Shown here: positions 34,633 through 43,539 of the stretch, one piece after another
Position numbering within the stretch: position 1 is the first letter of the stretch
Layout of the letters: each line of letters begins with the position of its first letter
Assembly: GCF_002368295.1 (NCBI RefSeq)
Contig: NZ_AP018248.1
Coordinates: 7,401,284-7,465,283 of the forward strand
DNA: 64,000 nucleotides
Source of the DNA: Tolypothrix tenuis PCC 7101
Lineage (GTDB): Bacteria > Cyanobacteriota > Cyanobacteriia > Cyanobacteriales > Nostocaceae
Direction: 5' to 3'
Translations under genes and position numbers: made by a program
The notes under the pieces: generated by a model
Seen by the model: only the letters and a program-made list of their open reading frames with translations
Database searches by the model: none
Told to the model about the DNA's origin: nothing

Positions 34633-35589
34633 ATGACTACAATCGAGTACCAAAATTTAACTAATCTAGAGGATTTACACAAAACTTCTCAGCCTGAGTT
34701 AGGACTAGTTTGCATTACTGTTGGTCAGCAAGTGCGCTTTCGGACTATGACGCGCACTCGCTATTTAAAGCTTGATTTAGAACAAAGGGAAAGCGTTTTG
34801 CGAGAATTGTATTTGCATAACTTGCAACGCTTAAATGATGCGCTATCTTTTTGTCAGCAGCACCAGATTCGGCTATATCGGATGTCCTCGGCTTTGTTTC
34901 CCCTTAGTGATATGGAAGATGAGATTGGGGCAAATATTTTAGAGGAAATGAATGCTGATTTAGGGAAAATTGGTCAGCGATCGCAGTCTTTAGGTATCAG
35001 AATCGTACTACATCCAGATCAATTTGTAGTGCTGAGTTCTGATTCCTCTGAAGTATTAAAAACAAGTATCAAAATTTTAGAACGACAAGCCCGCACTTTT
35101 GACTTGTTAGGTCTACCGCGATCGCCTTGGTCTTTAATGAATATTCATGGCGGTAAATCTCAACGGACTGCACAACTGGTAAAAGTAATTGCGGATTTAC
35201 CGGAAGCGATTAAAAGCCGCTTGACTTTTGAAAATGACGAATACGCCTATAGTGGTAGTGAAATTTTAGCAGTCTGTCAGCAAGCTGGTGTGCCGATGGT
35301 GTTTGATGCCCATCACCATATTTGCCACGAAAATTTAGACAGCTATGATGATACGAGTGTAGCTGAGATGTTTTACGCCGCTAGGGAAACTTGGAAACAT
35401 CCAGATTGGCAATTAGTGCATATTTCTAATGGTGAGACGGCTTTCCGCGATCGCAAACACAGTGATATGATTACCGCCATGCCGAGCGTTTATTATCAAG
35501 CACCGTGGATTGAAGTTGAAGCCAAACGCAAAGAAGAAGCGATCGCACATTTGCGCTCGTGGTGGCTCATAGAGAATAATCACAAGTAA
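34633..35589 (+). CDS. uvsE: UV DNA damage endonuclease
   Basis: A 318-residue TIM-barrel enzyme of the UVDE family, which nicks DNA 5' to UV photoproducts and starts an alternative excision repair. The start ELGLVCITV and the blocks LYRMSSALFP (81-90), LHPDQFVVL (H127), MNIHGG (H172), FENDE (E200) and VFDAHHH (D225 and the following His) supply the expected metal ligands. Length fits the family. It stands 185 bases after sbcD in the same direction; a shared repair role is plausible, but the gap of repeats suggests separate promoters. Confidence 0.94.
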   Translation: MTTIEYQNLTNLEDLHKTSQPELGLVCITVGQQVRFRTMTRTRYLKLDLEQRESVLRELYLHNLQRLNDALSFCQQHQIRLYRMSSALFPLSDMEDEIGANILEEMNADLGKIGQRSQSLGIRIVLHPDQFVVLSSDSSEVLKTSIKILERQARTFDLLGLPRSPWSLMNIHGGKSQRTAQLVKVIADLPEAIKSRLTFENDEYAYSGSEILAVCQQAGVPMVFDAHHHICHENLDSYDDTSVAEMFYAARETWKHPDWQLVHISNGETAFRDRKHSDMITAMPSVYYQAPWIEVEAKRKEEAIAHLRSWWLIENNHK

Positions 35590-35776
35590 GTAGTTTGTTG
35601 TGATGGGCATTTCTGGAAGTGAGGAACCTCAGAATTTGTTGCGGTGAAGGAGAAAGGAAAAAGGGTAAAGGATGAATTAACACCTTTCACCTTTTCCCCT
35701 TACCCTTTCCCCAACTGTCTAGAAAGACCTCTGCCAATAAATGCCCTGTCTTTGGCGCGAGATAATAAATTAAGAT

Positions 35777-37375
35777 ATGGCGATCGCAATCGATTTTGGT
35801 ACTAGTAACACAGTCATTGCTCGTTGGAACCCTGTTACCCAACAGCCAGAAACCCTCAATCTCCCTGGTTTATCAATTCAACAAAGTCTGAATCCGCCAC
35901 TGATTCCCAGTTTGGTTTATGTTGAAGACGCAACACAAGGTAAAGTTTTAGTAGGGCAACAAGTGCGCGATCGCGGTTTCGATCTCAAGGGCGAGGCGCG
36001 ATTTTTCCGCAGCTTCAAGCGGGGAATTGGTGCGGATATTCAAGGTTTCTTACCCGAACTCGATGGGCAAATTGTTACCTTTGAGCAAGTAGGTAAATGG
36101 TTTCTCACTCAGGTGATTGCACAGTTAGCACCCCAAGAAGGCGGCTTAGATTCTCTGGTGTTAACTGTACCTGTAGATAGTTTTGAAACTTATCGCCACT
36201 GGTTAGGACAAGTTTGTCAAGCGCTTCCTGTGGAACAAGTGCGGATGCTGGATGAACCGACAGCTGCAGCTTTAGGTTATGGCTTGGCTAATCAAGAAAT
36301 TCTGTTGGTGATTGACTTTGGCGGCGGAACTTTGGATTTATCCCTGGTGCGCTTGGATCAAAGCGTGCAAGCAAATACTAAACCTGTGGGTTTTCTGCTG
36401 AAGTGGGGTAATAAATCTTTAGCGGAAAACTCCAAGCAGAAAGTTAAAACTGCGCGTGTATTGGCGAAGGCTGGGCAAAATTTAGGCGGTACTGATATCG
36501 ATACTTGGATAGTCGATTACTTTGCCAAAACTCAAGGATTGGCGGTAAGTCCCTTGACAACGCGCCTCGCAGAACGAGTCAAAATTCAACTTTCCACGCA
36601 GAACCAAGGGAGTGAAGTTTATTTTGACGATGAATCATTTGAAAGCTATGAACTCGAACTCAACCGTGAAACTTTAGAGAATATCCTCAAAGAACACGCC
36701 TTTTTTGAGCGTTTGGATGATTCCATGACGAGTTTGCTACAGCAAGCAAGACGACAGGGAATAGAACTTGCAGATATTAATGCTGTGTTGTTAGTTGGTG
36801 GTACAGTACAACTACCAGCAGTGCAGACATGGGTAAAACAGTATTTTGACTCAGAAAAGATTCGTTGCGAACGTCCCTTTGAAGCGATCGCCCAAGGTGC
36901 ATTACAAATTACTCAAGGGATAGAAATCAAAGACTTTCTCTACCATAGTTACGGTGTGCGCTATTGGGATCGGCGTAATCAGCGCCACAGTTGGCATCCG
37001 ATTATTAAGGCTGGGCAAGCTTACCCGATGAATCAGCCAGTAGAATTAGTCTTAGGCGCATCCTTAGAAAATCAGCCCAGCATTGAGTTAATTATGGGCG
37101 AATTGGGCGCAGAGTCAGGCGGAACCGAAGTTTATTTCGATGGCGATCGCTTAATTACCCGTCGTTTAGATAGTGGCGCAACCACCGTCAAACCCCTCAA
37201 CGATAAAGAAGGGGCCAGAACTATCGCCCAACTAACGCCCCCAGGATTTCCCGGAAGCGATCGCATCAAGATTCAATTTCAAGTTGACGATCAGCGCTTT
37301 TTACGGATCACAGTTGAGGATTTATTAACTAATGACACGGTCTTAGAAAATCAACTCGTGGCACAGTTAAGTTAA
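35777..37375 (+). CDS. Hsp70 family protein (short, DnaK-like)
   Basis: A 532-residue protein with the actin/Hsp70 ATPase: IDFGTSNTVIARW (phosphate 1), VRMLDEPTAAALGYG, LVIDFGGGTLDLSLV (phosphate 2) and VLLVGGTVQLPAV (adenosine site). It is about 100 residues shorter than DnaK. The substrate-binding part is reduced to a beta-domain-like tail with no helical lid or EEVD-like end. Such proteins are common in cyanobacteria and their clients are unknown. A b561-like membrane protein and a membrane-anchored WD40 protein follow on the same strand. Confidence 0.93.
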   Translation: MAIAIDFGTSNTVIARWNPVTQQPETLNLPGLSIQQSLNPPLIPSLVYVEDATQGKVLVGQQVRDRGFDLKGEARFFRSFKRGIGADIQGFLPELDGQIVTFEQVGKWFLTQVIAQLAPQEGGLDSLVLTVPVDSFETYRHWLGQVCQALPVEQVRMLDEPTAAALGYGLANQEILLVIDFGGGTLDLSLVRLDQSVQANTKPVGFLLKWGNKSLAENSKQKVKTARVLAKAGQNLGGTDIDTWIVDYFAKTQGLAVSPLTTRLAERVKIQLSTQNQGSEVYFDDESFESYELELNRETLENILKEHAFFERLDDSMTSLLQQARRQGIELADINAVLLVGGTVQLPAVQTWVKQYFDSEKIRCERPFEAIAQGALQITQGIEIKDFLYHSYGVRYWDRRNQRHSWHPIIKAGQAYPMNQPVELVLGASLENQPSIELIMGELGAESGGTEVYFDGDRLITRRLDSGATTVKPLNDKEGARTIAQLTPPGFPGSDRIKIQFQVDDQRFLRITVEDLLTNDTVLENQLVAQLS

Positions 37376-37612
37376 ATATTAGGGTTTCTGTTTGGTTTTG
37401 CAAAGATACTGAGTGCGTTGTGCGGCGCGACAACGCACCTCCAGGTGCAACAATTCCAAATGCCGTATCTTCAGCAAGAATACACCCTACCGCTACTAAA
37501 CTTTGCACTTCGGTAGGATAAAAAATCCTATCAGGAAACGTAGTATTATTTGAGATTGCTAGAATGATTTTTTGGTGATTGTCGAATCCAAAATCTAAAA
37601 TGGTAATCGCTC

Positions 37613-38341
37613 ATGTCCCGTTCTGCTCCCTATCAGCCTTTGTTATTAAAGATACTTCATGGTGTCAGTGGAATTTTAGCGATCGCCGCCATGATCACAG
37701 GCTTTTTCGTTTACAATAGCTTCGATGGCAGATTTGGCAAAATCCCCATCCCGCGGATTGAGGGAATTATCGATATTCACGGCACATTTGCAGTCTTTTT
37801 CTTTGTTCTTTTCCCGGTGTTTGCCCTCTATAGTTTTCATGCAGGTAACAAAAGGCTATTACAAAAAGATTCATTGTCGAATTTAGCCCAGCTTGGTAAA
37901 CCAATTTGGTGGGTAAGTTTGCAAAGAATTGCTAATACGCTGATGCTCATTGCTGCGGGTTTAGCTGTGTTATCTGGCAGAATGATGCAAGAAGAATGGT
38001 TACCCACAGGAGAATTAAATCATAGTTGGTACTATCTACATCTTATTGCTTGGGCAATTATAGTTTGTTGTTTAGCGATTCACCTTTTAATGTCTGCTAA
38101 AGTCGGTGGTGCGCCGTTGTTACTTTCCATATTTTCGGCTCATATCCGCCCAGAAGACAATCCGAAACAATGGTCTACACGCTTGCGTAATTGGTTGAGT
38201 AATTTATCTAATAATTTGGGAGGAATTCAGAATTTAATCCAGAATAATTTACCTCTAGCAATCATAGAAATAATTGTCATGGCGGGTATTTTAGCAGCGC
38301 TAATATTACCGCTAATTTTCTCTGCTGGAGAGTCAACATAA
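37613..38341 (+). CDS. Membrane protein resembling cytochrome b561 / DUF4405
   Basis: A 242-residue protein with four helices (about 13-35, 55-76, 103-122, 141-161) and a fifth near the C-terminus (about 213-235). Histidines sit in or at the ends of the helices (H16, H56, H76, H143, H157), spaced as in di-haem b-type cytochromes of the b561/NiFe-hydrogenase cytochrome b type. It may carry haem and move electrons across the membrane, but ligand assignment is inferred. The start lies 237 bases after the Hsp70 gene and the stop 35 bases before the WD40 gene, so it is probably co-transcribed with the latter. Confidence 0.7.
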   Translation: MSRSAPYQPLLLKILHGVSGILAIAAMITGFFVYNSFDGRFGKIPIPRIEGIIDIHGTFAVFFFVLFPVFALYSFHAGNKRLLQKDSLSNLAQLGKPIWWVSLQRIANTLMLIAAGLAVLSGRMMQEEWLPTGELNHSWYYLHLIAWAIIVCCLAIHLLMSAKVGGAPLLLSIFSAHIRPEDNPKQWSTRLRNWLSNLSNNLGGIQNLIQNNLPLAIIEIIVMAGILAALILPLIFSAGEST

Positions 38342-38376
38342 TTCAAAATTAATCATGAGAAACCATACATGAAAAA

Positions 38377-40335
38377 ATGGAAGATAATTGGCTAAATCTG
38401 CAAAGAGAAGCTGAAAAAAGAGCAAAATATTTAAGTATCAATTTACTTTCAGGGAAGGAATACCGAGTTCTCCCTAACAATCCTATTGATATTAAAATTG
38501 GGGTGCGAAATAGTAATCCAAAACCTGTTGAGGTAATACTGCGTTTTGTCGGATTAGATGCATCTTGGCTAAAAGGAAGTAGAGAAAGAAAGTTGGTGGT
38601 ACCTGCTAGCGCGCAAGCAGAAATAATTTTTCAATGTCAACCTCCACCTGTAAAAGATGCGCCTAGTGAAGAATATCCCTTTACTATAGAAGCAATTACT
38701 CCAGAGGGCTACTCTCTCAGTGTTCAAGGTTATATAGAAGTTTTGCCTGTAGGTTTTGTCAAATTTGCTGTTATACCACAAAAATTGCAAATTCCTCACA
38801 CAGGAAAATGGGTTCCTAATTGGAAATCTCATACTGGCAGTTTTGAACTAATCTTTAATAATCTCAGTAATTTACAGCAATCAGTATATATTCAAGTTCA
38901 AGGACAAAACACTCGCAGATTTAGCTTTCAGCTATTGCCAGAAAATTTAGATTTAACAATCCAACAAATTACCACAGCGCTATTAGAAATTAAAGCGAAA
39001 CGCCGTTGGATAGGATGGTCAAAAAGATTAAAATTTACAGTTAGAAGCCGCTTATTAAATCAGCGATTGCAGGATATAGAACCTACTAGTCAAGATTTAG
39101 AACTGTTGATTTTACCAATCATTCCTGTATGGTTACAACTGTTTTCTCTGGCTGTAATTGTAGGATTGATATCTGCATTTTTATCATTAGTATTAAATAC
39201 AGAAACGCCTGCACATACGGAAATGGTGAATGCAGTACGTTTTAATAATAATGCTGACTTAGTTGTTAGTGGTGCTGAGGATGGCACAATTAAATTTTGG
39301 AGGGTTGATGGTGAGAGTTTACATCAACTCAATCAGCCAGAAACAGAAGATAATAGTGAACCTGTATTAGCATTAGAATTTGCTTCTCCAGAAAATCAGT
39401 TAGTTGCGGCTGGGTTGGATAACGGAGTAACTCAACTGTGGAATATCAAACAGCGTAAAAACATCAATGAATTGTCAATTCAGGAAATAGTTGACAATAA
39501 GGACAGAGTTTTTGCTTTAGCATTTACGAAAGATAATCATTATTTAATAGCTGGGCATGGCAGTGGTAATATAGTCATCTGGGTAAACAACTCTGCAAAA
39601 GACACATGGCGATTACAACCAGAAAGAGTTATTAGCTTAGGTAGCAATTATGAAGCTTGGTCAATGGCTTTAAGTGAGGATGAAAATACTCTGGCTATTA
39701 CTGGCAATAAAAAGTTGTTGACTTTACTAGATTTTAAGAAAATTAATCGTCAACCGCAAAGTCGGACATCTTTAACTAAAGAATATTTAACTCGATCAAA
39801 TATCATTAAAGCGGAATTCTCCATCCAACCTACAAACAGCGTATTAAGAAATAATGACCGAATTTTGAACCTCAATTTTTTACCAGGTTCTTCGCAACTG
39901 TTAGCAACAGCTGATTCTGATGGGTTTGTAACCATATTAGATTACCAATGTCAAAGCCAAACTGCTGCAAATAAATCAGAACAGTCAATTAATCAAAACT
40001 GTATAGTTGATCAATGGGCAGCAACAGCAAAAAGACCAATACGGAGTTTATCATTTCTTGAAGGTGGTACTCTTGCTGGGCCATTAGGCACTCGTCAACT
40101 GGTAATTAGCGATGACGAACGAGTCACAGTTTGGCAACTCACCCCATCAGGAAGGCGAGAGAACACCACGCTTCCAGGTAAAGAAATTTTCACTAGTCCT
40201 AATGCAATTAACAGCATTGATATTAATAGCCAGGGAACAAAAATTGTCAGTGGCGGAGAAGAATGTCACCAACAAGGCTATGACATGAAACATTGTTGGG
40301 GTTGGCTAACTTTGCGCCGCTTGCAAGGAAAATAG
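38377..40335 (+). CDS. Membrane-anchored WD40 repeat protein with N-terminal Ig-like domains
   Basis: A 652-residue protein. Residues 1-240 are beta-rich, with patterns of two Ig/CARDB-like folds (for example NNPIDIKIGVRNSNPKPVEV and GSFELIFNNLSNLQQSVYI). A single hydrophobic span lies at about 246-272. The rest is a WD40 propeller: SGAEDGTIKFWRV, GLDNGVTQLWNI, GHGSGNIVIWV and a late GTKIVSGGEE blade. With one span, the two halves lie on opposite sides of the membrane. WD40 propellers mediate protein contacts, so this may be a scaffold. Its partner could be the b561-like protein or Hsp70 encoded upstream, but that is inference from context only. Confidence 0.78.
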   Translation: MEDNWLNLQREAEKRAKYLSINLLSGKEYRVLPNNPIDIKIGVRNSNPKPVEVILRFVGLDASWLKGSRERKLVVPASAQAEIIFQCQPPPVKDAPSEEYPFTIEAITPEGYSLSVQGYIEVLPVGFVKFAVIPQKLQIPHTGKWVPNWKSHTGSFELIFNNLSNLQQSVYIQVQGQNTRRFSFQLLPENLDLTIQQITTALLEIKAKRRWIGWSKRLKFTVRSRLLNQRLQDIEPTSQDLELLILPIIPVWLQLFSLAVIVGLISAFLSLVLNTETPAHTEMVNAVRFNNNADLVVSGAEDGTIKFWRVDGESLHQLNQPETEDNSEPVLALEFASPENQLVAAGLDNGVTQLWNIKQRKNINELSIQEIVDNKDRVFALAFTKDNHYLIAGHGSGNIVIWVNNSAKDTWRLQPERVISLGSNYEAWSMALSEDENTLAITGNKKLLTLLDFKKINRQPQSRTSLTKEYLTRSNIIKAEFSIQPTNSVLRNNDRILNLNFLPGSSQLLATADSDGFVTILDYQCQSQTAANKSEQSINQNCIVDQWAATAKRPIRSLSFLEGGTLAGPLGTRQLVISDDERVTVWQLTPSGRRENTTLPGKEIFTSPNAINSIDINSQGTKIVSGGEECHQQGYDMKHCWGWLTLRRLQGK

Positions 40336-40374
40336 GAAATAAGGGGAATATTTGTCAATCATGGGGAAGTAAAA

Positions 40375-41208
40375 ATGGCCAGCATACCCACTGAAATCAA
40401 TCTTGATGCTTATTTTCAGCGAATTGGCTATAACGGCGATCGCACTCCCACACTTAAGACTTTACAGGCAATTCACTTACATCATACAAAAGCGATCGCC
40501 TTCGAGAACCTCAATTCATTTCTCCAACAGCCTGTGCTTCTGGATATAGCATCCTTACAGCAAAAGCTAATCTACGAAAATCGCGGTGGCTATTGTTTTG
40601 AGCAAAACTCCTTACTGCGCTCAGTTTTAATCTCTCTCGGGTTTCAGGTAAAGAATCTAGCAGCGCGTGTACTTTGGAACCTTCCAGAAGGGACTATTAC
40701 ACCTCGCAGCCATATGTTGCTTTTAGTGAATATTGATACTGAGCAATATATTGTAGATGTGGGATTTGGCGGATTAACGCTCACTGTACCGTTGTCTTTT
40801 ACACCAAACATTGAACAGAATACAACCCATGAACAGTTTCGCTTGCTCTGGGTTGACCAAACTTATACCATGCAAGCATACATCGCCCAGGAGTGGACAA
40901 GCCTTTACCGTTTTGATTTGCAAGAGCAACACCTACCTGACTATCAGGTAAGTAATTGGTATGTTTCTACACATCCTAATTCCCTATTTGTTACCACACT
41001 CATTGCAGCTAGGCCGGATGTAAATTGTCGTTATGCATTGCGAAATAACCAGCTAACAACACATTATTTAGATGGAAGCAAAGAACAGCGTCTACTGACT
41101 AGAATCAAAGACTTGCGTACTGTTCTGGAGGATATATTTCTTTTAGAATTATCTGCGATCGCGGGTCTTGACGATGCTTTACAACTGCTAACAGAGCAAC
41201 CTAATTGA
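40375..41208 (+). CDS. Arylamine N-acetyltransferase (NAT)
   Basis: A 277-residue enzyme that moves an acetyl group from acetyl-CoA to aromatic amines or hydrazines. The catalytic triad is visible: Cys74 in RGGYCFEQN, His113 in RSHMLLLV and Asp128 in VDVGFGG. The N-terminal DAYFQRIGY and HHTKAIAFENL blocks are typical of the family. Length is normal. It follows the WD40 gene by 39 bases. In bacteria, homologues also act in secondary metabolism; no cluster for that is seen here. Confidence 0.95.
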   Translation: MASIPTEINLDAYFQRIGYNGDRTPTLKTLQAIHLHHTKAIAFENLNSFLQQPVLLDIASLQQKLIYENRGGYCFEQNSLLRSVLISLGFQVKNLAARVLWNLPEGTITPRSHMLLLVNIDTEQYIVDVGFGGLTLTVPLSFTPNIEQNTTHEQFRLLWVDQTYTMQAYIAQEWTSLYRFDLQEQHLPDYQVSNWYVSTHPNSLFVTTLIAARPDVNCRYALRNNQLTTHYLDGSKEQRLLTRIKDLRTVLEDIFLLELSAIAGLDDALQLLTEQPN

Positions 41209-41353
41209 TGCTCAATACTTGTCGGTGAAGGGGAAAAAGGGGAATGGGAAAAGGGAAATAACAAACCTTGAATACCAATTTAATGTGAAATTGTACCTAA
41301 ATTCCCCTTCAAAAGCTGCATGATATCAGGAAATTCCAACTAAAAAATTGGTA

Positions 41354-41620
41354 CTACTCTTTAGTTGAAACGTTGCCTTTAATTAAACGATGAAGCAAAC
41401 GGCAGGGCCAAATGCAGGCTCCACAAAGACTGATTGAGGCAATGGCAGCAAAGATCCGCCATTTCTCCTGAAGAGGATTAGTAGACTCTGATAGTTGCTG
41501 TTCCCTATCTTTGGTTAGTTCCGCCAAAGAATCAGATAGCTCGCCAGCAGTACTTACCCCTTCAATTACCGCTCCCATTAGATAAGCTGCAAGGGCAATA
41601 CTTAGCCAGTGATTTATCAT
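41354..41620 (-). CDS. Small membrane protein of unknown function
   Basis: An 88-residue protein with a hydrophobic N-terminal helix (about residues 3-22), a polar acidic middle, and a second hydrophobic helix (about 55-75) followed by basic residues. No family recognised. It starts 23 bases after the stop of the minus-strand gene at 41644-41880, so the two probably form a small operon read from right to left. Confidence 0.55.
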   Translation of the reverse strand: MINHWLSIALAAYLMGAVIEGVSTAGELSDSLAELTKDREQQLSESTNPLQEKWRIFAAIASISLCGACIWPCRLLHRLIKGNVSTKE

Positions 41621-41643
41621 ATTGTCTGGGTGAACTTTTTGTA

Positions 41644-41880
41644 TTATTGATTGTCTTGTCCTAAAGGTAACCTGCTTTCAGCAGTATCTCGAATTAAAGG
41701 CAATTTAGATTTTATGTAATTATCTAGGCTATTATCTGCCTGTTCATCAATTTCCTGTTTGGCTTTTAATTGCTGAAGCAGCAATTGTACTAAAGCCACA
41801 TCATCAAACTGCAGTAAGGTGTTGACGTTGGTAGACTCAATTACAGCCCAAAGTTGTCGCATCATTTTGGCAGTGATCAT
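41644..41880 (-). CDS. Small soluble protein of unknown function
   Basis: A 78-residue protein, mostly helical by composition (MMRQLWAVIES, LVQLLLQQLKAKQEIDEQ), acidic, with no membrane span. It is first gene of the two-gene minus-strand pair with 41354-41620. Its start at 41878-41880 is preceded (on the minus strand) by an AAGAGGTTAG stretch that could serve as a ribosome site. Function unknown. Confidence 0.6.
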   Translation of the reverse strand: MITAKMMRQLWAVIESTNVNTLLQFDDVALVQLLLQQLKAKQEIDEQADNSLDNYIKSKLPLIRDTAESRLPLGQDNQ

Positions 41881-42021
41881 GAGTCTCTAACCTCTTAAGC
41901 TTTTCTTTATATTTACACAGTTTTCTTGTTTGTGCCTAATTTTTGTGGAAGAATTAATCAATCAACAAAATTACAACTAAATAAAGCAATTCAGTAGCTG
42001 GAAAATATTTACAGTTCTTGC

Positions 42022-42108
42022 AAATGAAGCGTACCCCTGCGGGTTATCCGTACTCCTGTGGAGAAGCAAGCTACCCGTAGCGTTCCTTAGGGAAAAGTAA
42101 ACTTCATT
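42022..42108. repeat. Palindromic intergenic element
   Basis: AATGAAGCGTAC at the left and GTAAACTTCATT at the right are inverted copies with two mismatches. Between them are the CCCCTGCGGG, CTCCTGTGGAG and CTACCCGTAG mini-palindromes common in Nostoc-type genomes. It lies in the 488-base gap 41881-42368, where I see no gene. Confidence 0.6.
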
Positions 42109-42147
42109 GGTAATGAAATACTGTAATTAATTCTGTCCAAGTACTTA

Positions 42148-42248
42148 TACCAGTCTGAAAAAACAATGCAACAAATACATGAGCTATGGACGCAAAGCTT
42201 TGCACCCATACACATGATTTATATGTAGCAAGATTTTTTCAATTGGTA
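42148..42248. repeat. Candidate miniature inverted-repeat element
   Basis: The left end TACCAGTCTGAAAAAA and the right end TTTTTTCAATTGGTA are inverted copies with one gap and two mismatches. The inside is non-coding. No second copy was recognised in the window and no clear target duplication is seen, so the call is tentative. Confidence 0.4.
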
Positions 42249-42368
42249 TTACCAGTCAGAGCCATAGCCCCAACAAAAAGGCGGGTGTGACTCTGACTGC
42301 TTGGGTGAGTTAGAAGCGACGCTGCTGAAATGCTAATTAACTTTCACATCTAACAAACCCAAACAAAA

Positions 42369-43424
42369 ATGGTTAAAAATTTTTCCAGTAATTCACAATT
42401 TTTTACTGATAAATCTAGTCCGAGCAGCCGGATCATAGAACCAAGCTCTAAATTCTATTCTATCTTCTCTAAACAAGAAGTTTTAGAATTAATTCAGGCA
42501 TTAGAGATGAGAAGAGAAATCCCTTTAAAGTATTCTTATAAAGGTAGAGGTGCAAAAATCTGGAATAATTATTATCAAAAATATATTACTCCTCAATGGT
42601 ATCGCACATCCAACGTAGAAATTGATTTATTAAATGATAACTTTGAGTATGTTAATGGTAGTTATCAAAATTGTAATCAAGTCAATATTATAGATGTGGG
42701 TGCAGGTAATTCTTACCCTGCCAAAAAATTAATTTCTTGTCTTGCCAAATTAAACAAGATTAATCAATATATTGCTTTGGATATTAGTAATGAACTCTTA
42801 GAGGTATCAAAAGCAAACTTTACTAAATGGTTTCCATTCATAAAGTTTGATAGTGCCACAGTTGATATAGAAACTAGCACTATTCCTCTAGAGCTTTGGC
42901 AAAGCTCCAATTCTCAGGATGATATAGCCAATATATTTCTACATCTAGGTGTGACCATTGGCAATCATCAAAATAGGATTAGGGCACTACAAAACTTCAG
43001 AAAGAGCATGAGTAAAAATGATTTGCTTGTGTTCACTAACGAAATTGGCTCTAATTCTCAATGGGACGGTAAAGCTCGAGGTGGGTGTAAATATCATGTA
43101 GAAGAGCTATATGCATGGATTAAAAATAAGGTAGGAATTAAGGCAGAAGATTGCGAACTTATCAGAAAATATGATGTAAAAACAGATAGTATAACTGCCA
43201 ATATAAAATTTAATCGCAATTACACTGTAACTTTTAACGAATTGGGCATAGATAAAAATTTTGTAGTTTTAAAAGATGAAGAAATTACAATTTGGCGACA
43301 TCACAAGTATGAAATGCCTGAACTTCTCAAAGAACTAGAAGAGGCAGGATTACAAATAGTTCACTATAGCTGTAATAAATATTTTTCACATATTATGGTG
43401 ATTTGTCAGGTTGCTGAGAATTAG
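42369..43424 (+). CDS. EgtD-like SAM-dependent methyltransferase
   Basis: A 351-residue protein with the Methyltransf_33 (EgtD/histidine-methyltransferase superfamily) layout: an N-terminal domain with LIQALEMRREIPLKYSYKG, motif I IIDVGAGNSYPAKKLI (107-122), YIALDISNELLEVSKANF, and NIFLHLGVTIGNHQ, which matches the FLGsTIGN block of EgtD. True EgtD trimethylates histidine for ergothioneine. EgtB is absent here and the sequence is diverged around the substrate loop, so the substrate may be another amino acid or peptide. The next gene, 115 bases on, is a UGT-type glycosyltransferase, suggesting a small specialised-metabolite pair. Confidence 0.8.
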   Translation: MVKNFSSNSQFFTDKSSPSSRIIEPSSKFYSIFSKQEVLELIQALEMRREIPLKYSYKGRGAKIWNNYYQKYITPQWYRTSNVEIDLLNDNFEYVNGSYQNCNQVNIIDVGAGNSYPAKKLISCLAKLNKINQYIALDISNELLEVSKANFTKWFPFIKFDSATVDIETSTIPLELWQSSNSQDDIANIFLHLGVTIGNHQNRIRALQNFRKSMSKNDLLVFTNEIGSNSQWDGKARGGCKYHVEELYAWIKNKVGIKAEDCELIRKYDVKTDSITANIKFNRNYTVTFNELGIDKNFVVLKDEEITIWRHHKYEMPELLKELEEAGLQIVHYSCNKYFSHIMVICQVAEN

Positions 43425-43539
43425 ACTCTGCATAAATAATTCAAGATGTTGTTTGGCAAGTGAACCTAAAAGTATTAATGCAGCAAAGCTGGAGCCTCAA
43501 GCAATTATATTAATAATGAGCTAACCAAGAGGCAAAGCT

